In this document: one piece after another, positions 57,279 through 64,000 of the stretch
Position numbering within the stretch: position 1 is the first letter of the stretch
Layout of the letters: each line of letters begins with the position of its first letter
Assembly: GCA_965153355.1 (NCBI GenBank)
Contig: OZ231126.1
Location: forward strand, 109,864,001 to 109,928,000
Origin: Flaccisagitta enflata
Taxonomy: Eukaryota; Chaetognatha; Sagittoidea; Aphragmophora
Reading direction: 5' to 3'
DNA length: 64,000 nucleotides
Translations under genes and position numbers: made by a program
The notes under the pieces: generated by a model
Seen by the model: the letters and a program-made list of their open reading frames with translations, nothing else
Told to the model about the DNA's origin: nothing
Database searches by the model: none

Positions 57279-57892
57279 TTACCACGCGAATAAAAAAAAA
57301 GACGCACCTCTTTATTCATAGATAAATAAGACAAAAAAAGTTATCAAAAAATTTTTTTATTCAAGCAATTTTGAAGATTTTTGAATTTTCTTTCAATCTA
57401 GACCAACCCCAGCTCTGTATCTCAAACCGTTTCAAAGTTACAGCCTTTCAAAGTCAACCACTATTTTGAGCACATGATAAATATTAAATTATTGAAAAAA
57501 AAGTTTGTCATTACTATATCCAACTATAAGGCGTGCAAAAAGTTTTTAAGCATTTTTCAGACAAAGTAATTTTAAAGATTTTTGAATTTTCTTTCATTCT
57601 AGACCAATCCCGAGTCTGTATCTCAAACGGTTTAAAAGTTACAGCTCATCAAAGTAAAACACTAGTTATCTTGAATTTTTTTATCTTCTAGAATTGTGAA
57701 AACGATTTTTGACTATTTTTACTCTTTTTTTTACCATGCATGAACGCCTTAAGATTAAGATTTTTTTCTTTTTGATTCTGAAAGCTTAAAAGCTGGGCTT
57801 TCCAATGGTGCAAAGCATTTAAATTGAAATCAATGAGAAAATAGCTAAAATGGTCATTTAAGAATGCGTCTTTTTTATTGATTCGCGTGGTA
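57279..57892. mobile_element. MITE with TACCACGCGAAT ends
   Basis: TACCACGCGAATAAAAAAAA and AAGACGCAC at the left pair with GTGCGTC-like ATGCGTCTTTTTTATTG and ATTCGCGTGGTA at the right. The interior has two copies of TCTGTATCTCAAAC (57413 and 57616). A related end with GGTGCGTCTTTTTTTTATCC lies at about 62109. Confidence 0.75.
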
Positions 57893-57982
57893 TTGATCCC
57901 ACACAAAATAAAGAAAAAAACAAAAAAAATTCCATTCAAATTTTTCGTAAAAAAATCTTTAAAAAATCATATATATATATTT

Positions 57983-58165
57983 GTTGTAGAGCACTCTGCT
58001 TGGCGCCAAATGAAAAAGAATAATCAAATTTACTTACCTTTCAATTTCATTGGAGGCCAAATCAGCCTGATGAGATTTTCAACTTTCTCATAAGAAAATG
58101 AAAACCCTGTTTCTCTTGAATATGTCAAAAAGTCGAAGACTGACTTCAACTTTTTTCCTGATAAG
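57983..58165. repeat. Dispersed repeat, direct copy of 12166-12352
   Basis: Shared GCTTGGCGCCAAATGAAA, CATAAGAAAATGAAAACC and TATGTCAAAAAGTCGAAGAC in the same order and orientation. Confidence 0.85.
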
Positions 58166-58699
58166 GAGTTGAAGGAAAAATTATGACAAGACATCATTTT
58201 CAATTTTGATTATCTTATATTTTTAGGGGCAGGTAAAGATTGTCAGAAATATGTATATTTGAATTTACTCAACCCAATTTTATTGATGATAAGACTCACA
58301 TATCATAAAAAGTATTATTGTTATAATAAAAGAAAAAAACATTTTATTAATTGTTTTTAGAATAAATTCTTGGCTTATTTCAACTTTTTTCTTTATGGGC
58401 AATGATTTTGATGCAAAACCAGCTGCACAACAATATACAAATTAGAGGCGAGATGGGGATTTAAAAAAGAACGAAAGACAATGGAAATTTTAAAAAAATA
58501 AGTAAGTGTCTCAGAACTAGTTTCCTTAAACTCGCTAATAATAATGATCTGATCTAAAAACCTGCATACAGACACACCCAAATGGGAATCTCTCTACGTT
58601 ACATTGTGAGTTGCAATTTGATGTATCAGTGACAACAGATTGTTGATTATGAAGCAAAAGGAGGTTTCTGATTTTTATGGCATATCGTAATCATAATTA
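58166..58699. other. AT-rich DNA, nothing recognised
   Basis: No supported feature. Confidence 0.4.
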
Positions 58700-59920
58700 T
58701 ATATATATGCAAATTTTTCTTTAAGATATTATATATAAGCTATCTGAGCACTGTTTTTCCATTTCCATTCATTGATAATTTCCATTTTGATCCTCTTTGA
58801 AATAAAAATATTGCCTTTAGGGGGTACGCTGTCTTACCTACCTAGTCTGTTGATCCTGTAGGACTAATGACCTGTTCAGCTACTAGGTGTAGGACTATTG
58901 ACACATTTTGCTAAAATAAGCTGTCTATTGATCCTATACAACTGTTTAATTGTTGTGGGGTAGGACTGTTGATACAAGCACTTAAAATGAGAAGCACATA
59001 AAATAACTATTGGACTGTTATGCTATTAAGTATAGGACTATTGATATATTTTGGTGCAATAAGATGTGTATTGATCTAGTAGGACTGTTGTACTGTTGTG
59101 CTATTAGGTGTAGGACTGTTGACGCAAGCGCATCTAATGAGTAGGACTGAAGAGGCATAGGACAAATGAAACGTAGGACTGTTGAAGTGTAGGACAAATG
59201 AAGTGTAGGATTGTTGAAGCGTAGAAATGTTGACACGTAGAATTGTTGAAGCGTAGGACTGTTGAAGCGTAGGACTATTGATGCGTAGGACTAACAAGGG
59301 GGAGGGTTCACTAGTCCTACTCTTGTTAGTCCTACGCATCAATAGTCCTACGCTTCAACAGTCCTACGCTTCAACAATTCTACGTGTCAACATTTCTACG
59401 CTTCAACAATCCTACACTTCATTTGTCCTACACTTCAACAGTCCTACGTTTCATTTGTCCTATGCCTCTTCAGTCCTACTCATTATAAGCGCTTGCTTCA
59501 ACAGTCCTACACGTAATAGCACAACAGTACAACAGTCCTACTAGATCAATACACATCTTATTGCACCAAAATATGTCAATAGTCCTATACTTAATAGCAT
59601 AACAGTCCAATAGTTATTTTATGTGCTTCTCATTTTAAGTGCTTGTATCAACAGTCCTACCCCACAACAATTAAACAGTTGTATAGGATCAATAGACAGC
59701 TTATTTTAGCAAAATGTGTCAATAGTCCTACACCTAGTAGCTGAACAGGTCATTAGTCCTACATGATCAACAGACCAGGTAGGTAAGACAGCGTCCCCCC
59801 TAAAGGCAATATTTGTATTTCAAAGAGGATCAAAATGGAAATTATCAATGAATGGAAATGGAAAAACAGTGCTCAGATACCTTATATATAATATCTTAAA
59901 GAAAAATTTGCATATATATA
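58700..59920. mobile_element. 1.2-kb palindromic (foldback) element
   Basis: Arms of about 600 bp (58700-59298 and 59323-59920) pair at nearly every position, from TATATATATGCAAATTTTTC at the outside to GCGTAGGACTAACAAG at the inside. A loop of about 24 bp lies at 59299-59322. The inner arm is built of TAGGACTGTTGAAGCG units. There is no coding capacity. A partial second copy is at 63050-63445. Confidence 0.9.
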
Positions 59921-61475
59921 ACAAGAAAGATCAAGTTTAGCCAATGTTTTTAAGGAAGATTTATTGAAAATTTCTATTTTTTCCATTTTTCGTCACTGAC
60001 AGGGGGCCGATTTAAATTTTAGATTTACATAGAAAATGAAAAAATAAAGACAACAAAACTACAGTTCTCTTCCAAAAGTGATTACTGAAAGAACTATGTC
60101 TTTCAAAATGCAAAATTTCCTTGTGTATGGCTTTCTTAGAGTTTAGACCACAGAAAATAAAAAAAAGTGTAAGCAGAAATATGTTAAAAACCATCATTTT
60201 CCTGCTTATTTCCATGTAAATGGCATGGTTCAAATTACTTTTTAGGTCAGAGTATGATAAAAAAAAACACAAAAATGAAGAACATAGCCGCCTTCCAAAA
60301 TTGATTATGGAGGCGGCTTTGTTTTTGAAAATGCAAAATTTCTCTGCATTTGAGTCTTATAATTTTCACATCAGCAAAAAGAAAAAAAATGTAAGCAAGA
60401 TTTCACTAAGAACCTTTATTTACTTTGCCTTTCTATTGTGAATTGCCAATTTAAAGGTTCTTTTGAGGACAGCATATGACAAAGACATACACACAGAATA
60501 TTTGTGGAGATAATTTGTCTCATGAAAGTATTTTTAGCATCATTATTAATTCATTATTTAACTGAGGCTGAATCTTTAATCAGGATAACTTTTGCAAAAA
60601 AAAAAGTGAACTACTTGTTTGTTAGTGTTTCACATCCAAGCAATGAGAAAAACATAGCAAAATCTATGACCACTTTGAAGCTCTGCAAAAGATCTTTCAA
60701 ATGAGACCTTGCTTGTTGTCCTATCTCTATCCGTTTAGTAATGGCATAAGAATGAAAACCGGTGGTCAAAAACTAGGAAATTCAGTGTTACCTGATTTTC
60801 ATGGGTTATCTTTGTTGTTACATAGAAATTAAACAAATTGAGTTGGAAATTTTTTCTTGGTGCCATTATAAATAACATTCAAAGGTTTTCAATTTCCTTA
60901 TAGAACTCAAGTAGCAAAGACAATCCTAAGTTGCGTAATTGACAAAAACAGAACAAGGAAAATTTCACAAAAAAAAAAATTGAAATGAGCATTTTTTCGA
61001 ATTTTTTTTTTAGTCCTATGCCATTTCTAAATGAATAAACCCACAATGTCCAACAACATCCCATTTTTAAGATTTTTTGAGCTTTCGAACTGTCATAGAT
61101 TTTCTGTGGTCCAGACCTACAGTTAAACAGAAACTAGTAAAAGAAGTTATCCATTTTTTTTTCTGCTAAGGTTAGTTGACTTGATAAAGTTGTTTTCTTT
61201 AAACTCCCCTAGCTCCCAAACCAAAAAAATGCAAATACAAAAAATTGGTGACATAAAAAAACTGCACTTCAAGATCTGTTCAGACTTTTTTACAGAATTG
61301 GATTAGCTTTTCTAGAAGAAAAGTTATGTCGATTCTTAATCGGTCAAAATGTAAGAAACACCCTGTAGCATCAGTTTAAGTAACAAGGCCAATACCAATA
61401 AGTCACGTGCGAGACTTAGATAATTACTTTATTATATAACCACATACTGAAATAACTTCCATTGAATTTAATTGA
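59921..61475. repeat. AT-rich DNA with a diverged tandem pair
   Basis: CTTCCAAAA(G/T)TGATTA... AAATGCAAAATTTC occurs at about 60068 and 60291, and a third relative with CTTCCAAAAACAATTAC is at 63865. No gene recognised. Confidence 0.55.
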
Positions 61476-61765
61476 TATAAGATGACTTAAAATGACTTAA
61501 ACTGACCTAAATTGACTTGAATTGACCTAAAATGACTAAAATGACTCAGAGACAAAAATGACTTAAATTGACTTAAATTGACCTAGAATGACTTAAATTG
61601 AACTTAACTGACCTAAAATGACTTAAATTGACCAAAAATCACTAAAATACTACAAACTATTAAAATAACTTAAATGACTTGAATTGACTTAAACTGACTT
61701 GTAATGACCTAAAATGACTTAAAATGATCTAGTTTGACTTTAAACAACCTAATTGACTTAAAATG
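61475..61765. repeat. 10-11-bp TGACTTAAAT minisatellite
   Basis: Many copies of TGACTTAAAT/TGACCTAAAA. A similar TGACTTATTTTGACCTA tract fills the small polymerase intron at 28880-28960. Confidence 0.9.
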
Positions 61766-61794
61766 AGTTAGTAGGAATAAAACGGATAAAAAAA

Positions 61795-61905
61795 GAAGTG
61801 TGACCAATCGACCAACCAACCAACCGACCAACCAACCGACCAACCAACCAACTGACCGACAGAGAAGGCGGAGTGTTGAGTGGCATAGCACGCGACTCAA
61901 AACAT
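61795..61905. repeat. GCGAC-hairpin repeat, truncated copy
   Basis: ACCAACCAACCGACC tract followed by GTGGCATAGCACGCGACTCA, the 3' end of the family. Confidence 0.7.
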
Positions 61906-62427
61906 TGCCTATTTCAGTTTCACAGTCCCTATAAAAAAGTGCATTTTTGCATATAGTCCTTCTCTTTGCAGAGCTCTAGGTCCTAAACTGTTTGAGATAC
62001 AGACCTGGGATTAGTCTAGAACGAAAGATTTCTTTTAAATTATCAAAAAAGATTTTGGTTAAAATAGTTTGAATTGTTTTTTATATCTTTTTTGTCAATG
62101 AATATAAAGGTGCGTCTTTTTTTTATCCGCGTGGGCTGTCTTTTTGTTTTATTAATATCAACTCCCCCCTATTTCTAAGTCTAGACAATATCTAATGTAC
62201 TTTTAGTCGCAGACATGCGACTGTAGAATTAGCCGTGGTCGGTATGTCGGTATGTCAGTAGGAAATATTGTTAAAATTGAGAATGGTTTTTACATCACCA
62301 CTCTTGCCCAACGGTCCACGACTGGATTGCCATGTATAGGGAGTTGTTTATAAAGAATGATAATAAAAGTAATTTGAGCAAGGCTAAATACCGCCATAAA
62401 CCTGAAGAATGGTCCCTTCTAGCGGAT
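61906..62427. other. Fragments of dispersed repeats, no gene
   Basis: 62105-62135 matches the end of the MITE at 57279-57892 and 62200-62260 contains TTTTAGTCGCAGACATGCGA, a diverged hairpin end. Confidence 0.5.
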
Positions 62428-62645
62428 TTTTAGTTGCGGACACGCAACACTATAGTAGGCTTTGTCCATCCGTCCGTCCATCCATTGGTTGGTTGGTCCG
62501 TCCCTTGGTCCATGAACATGAGTCAAAAAATGCGGTAACAGGTGTTTTAGATGCTTTTTGTGCATGTGAGGGGGGGACTTGGGGTGTGGTTGGGGGTTAG
62601 GTGCCCCTGCCCATCCGTCCCTAACGAAATTGTGATCCGGCGTCA
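62428..62645 (-). repeat. GTTGCGGAC subfamily repeat, reverse copy
   Basis: Begins TTTTTAGTTGCGGACACGCA and ends with CCGTCCCTAACGAAATTG then GATCCGGCG. It has a GTCCATCCGTCC core. Confidence 0.75.
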
Positions 62646-63049
62646 CATGTTTTTTCAAAACTAGTGAGCACCACTAGAGTGCACCAACTAATAAGGCATG
62701 CATGCCTGTAAGGCATATAACTTGCACTATCATCAGAGATTTTGTAGTTTTTTTCTATATTAGCAAAAAGGAAGCTTCACCATAAGGCATTATTTGGCCT
62801 ACTCCCTTGGCATGAACTCTTATAAAGCTCAGCTGTCAGTAAAATTTTTTGCTCAATCTAGTGAGACAGGTTAAAAAGATTTAAAATGTAGTCTTGATGA
62901 ACTCAAGTCAGAAGTTAAAGCTTCAGAGAAACATATATATTCACTCAATACAGCAACCTTTAATTAGTATAAATCTCAAATTTTTTTTAAATCTAATAGA
63001 GTAAAGATCATTTAAATCTATCCTCCAGTCTAGGTGTCTTTGCTCCCCT
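62646..63049. other. Unassigned AT-rich DNA
   Basis: Small local repeats (TAAGGCAT) only. Confidence 0.4.
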
Positions 63050-63445
63050 TCCTACCTACTTTCTATTGGGCTGTTATGCTACTCAGTGTAGGACTATTGA
63101 CACATTTTGCTGAAATAAGCTGTCTTTTGATCTTGTAGGACTATTGAAATGTAATATTATTAAGTGTAGGACTATTGACATATTTTACTGAAAAAACTGT
63201 CTATATATTCAGTAGGACTAATGAATCGTTGTGCCATAAGGTGTAGGACTATTGACACAAGTTCTTATAAAGGGTAGGACTGTTAAAACATAGGACAAAT
63301 GAAGTGTAGGACTGTTGAAATGTAGGACTATTGAAGCATAGAACTATTGAAGCGTAGGACTAATGAAGTGTAGGATTGTTGAAGCGTAGGACTGTTGAAG
63401 CGTAGGACTATTGAAGTTTAGGACTAACAAGCGTAGGACTAGTGG
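63050..63445. mobile_element. Partial copy of the palindromic element
   Basis: Repeats the left-arm order of 58700-59298 (TAGGACTATTGACACATTTT, AAATAAGCTGTCTTTTGATC, then TAGGACTGTTGAAGCG units) and ends GGACTAACAAGCGTAGGAC. No opposite arm follows. Confidence 0.8.
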
Positions 63446-64000
63446 GTAGTCCCCAGACAATAGTTAGATACTTGCCTTGCGAAGAAAAAATTGAGGACAT
63501 TTTAAGAACATTTCAGCCTCAAATTTTTGATAATTTAAGGACATCCAAGGCTCAAAAAAAATTTACTGGTCCTTAAAAAAAATAAAGAGTGTACTTCCGA
63601 AGGCAACATTTTTGTTTCAACGGGGACTAAAATCAAAAATTAAATGATTATACTAAAATAATTATTGAAATATATCACATTTATTATTTTATTGCAAAAT
63701 TTGCACTAAAACATGAAATAGAACCAAATATTGGTAAAGTTGATAAAGAAAATATATTGCAAATTTCAGAAAATTTCATATTTGGTCACTGACACATACC
63801 TCATTTGAATTTTAAGATTGCATAAAAAATAAAAAAATGAGAAAATAAAAAACATAGTACTCTTCCAAAAACAATTACAGAGAGAACTATGTTTTTGAAA
63901 ATGCAAATTTCCCTGTATTTGAAAGTTTTAGAATTTAAACGGCAAAAAAAGATAAAAAAATATAAGCAAGATTTCATTAAAACCTTGATTTTCTTATCTT
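63446..64000. other. AT-rich end of window, no gene
   Basis: 63500-63595 contains AAGAACATTTCAGCCTCAA and AAAGAGTGTAC similar to ends of the 31-kb MITE family. 63850-63930 is a relative of the pair at 60068/60291. Confidence 0.45.

Overview
The window looks like nuclear DNA of an animal, probably an invertebrate. I cannot assign a phylum. Coding blocks are split by spliceosomal introns with GT-AG borders. Most of the length is microsatellites (GA, AAC, AGT, TGAA, TG, GTCC), minisatellites, foldback and TIR elements, and dispersed repeat families. No tRNA, rRNA or CRISPR array was recognised.

Region 1 (1-14.6 kb) holds no credible gene. It carries terminal-inverted-repeat elements filled with a 21-bp minisatellite, a hAT-type MITE nested at the edge of another hairpin, a 0.6-kb foldback, AGT/TGAA/AAC arrays and a 29/58-bp satellite.

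Region 2 (14.6-37.3 kb) is the most interesting part. It is a tightly packed block of orphan genes on both strands. The minus strand carries a mucin-like protein with a signal peptide and a separate membrane-anchor/tail segment, a second proline-rich type I membrane protein whose first exon overlaps that tail in another frame, two further small membrane proteins, an intact seven-exon gene, and a broken glutamine-rich gene. The plus strand carries four or five closely spaced orphan ORFs, a family-B DNA polymerase of the protein-primed (DNA_pol_B_2, Polinton/adintovirus-like) type, and one more orphan ORF. The polymerase shows Exo I-III, a zinc finger, motif A and motif B, but is broken by stops, frameshifts, a 234-bp TA-flanked insertion and loss of the motif C region. 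The block is best read as a decaying large virus-like or Polinton-like element. I found no integrase, packaging ATPase, protease or capsid that I could name.

Region 3 (37.3-46.3 kb) holds clustered copies of a dispersed repeat ending in a GTCGCG hairpin, GTCC/CGACGGTT arrays and a five-exon minus-strand gene of unknown function whose phases all agree.

Region 4 (46.3-50.8 kb) holds a multi-exon MULE-type DDE transposase gene, complete from the catalytic core to the C-terminus except for one in-frame TGA.

Region 5 (50.8-64 kb) is again repeat-only: paired TIR/minisatellite elements, an 18-bp array, a 164-bp satellite, several MITEs and a 1.2-kb near-perfect palindrome with a partial second copy. 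In many otherwise open coding regions the premature stops are those that C-to-T changes in CAA, CAG or CGA would give.
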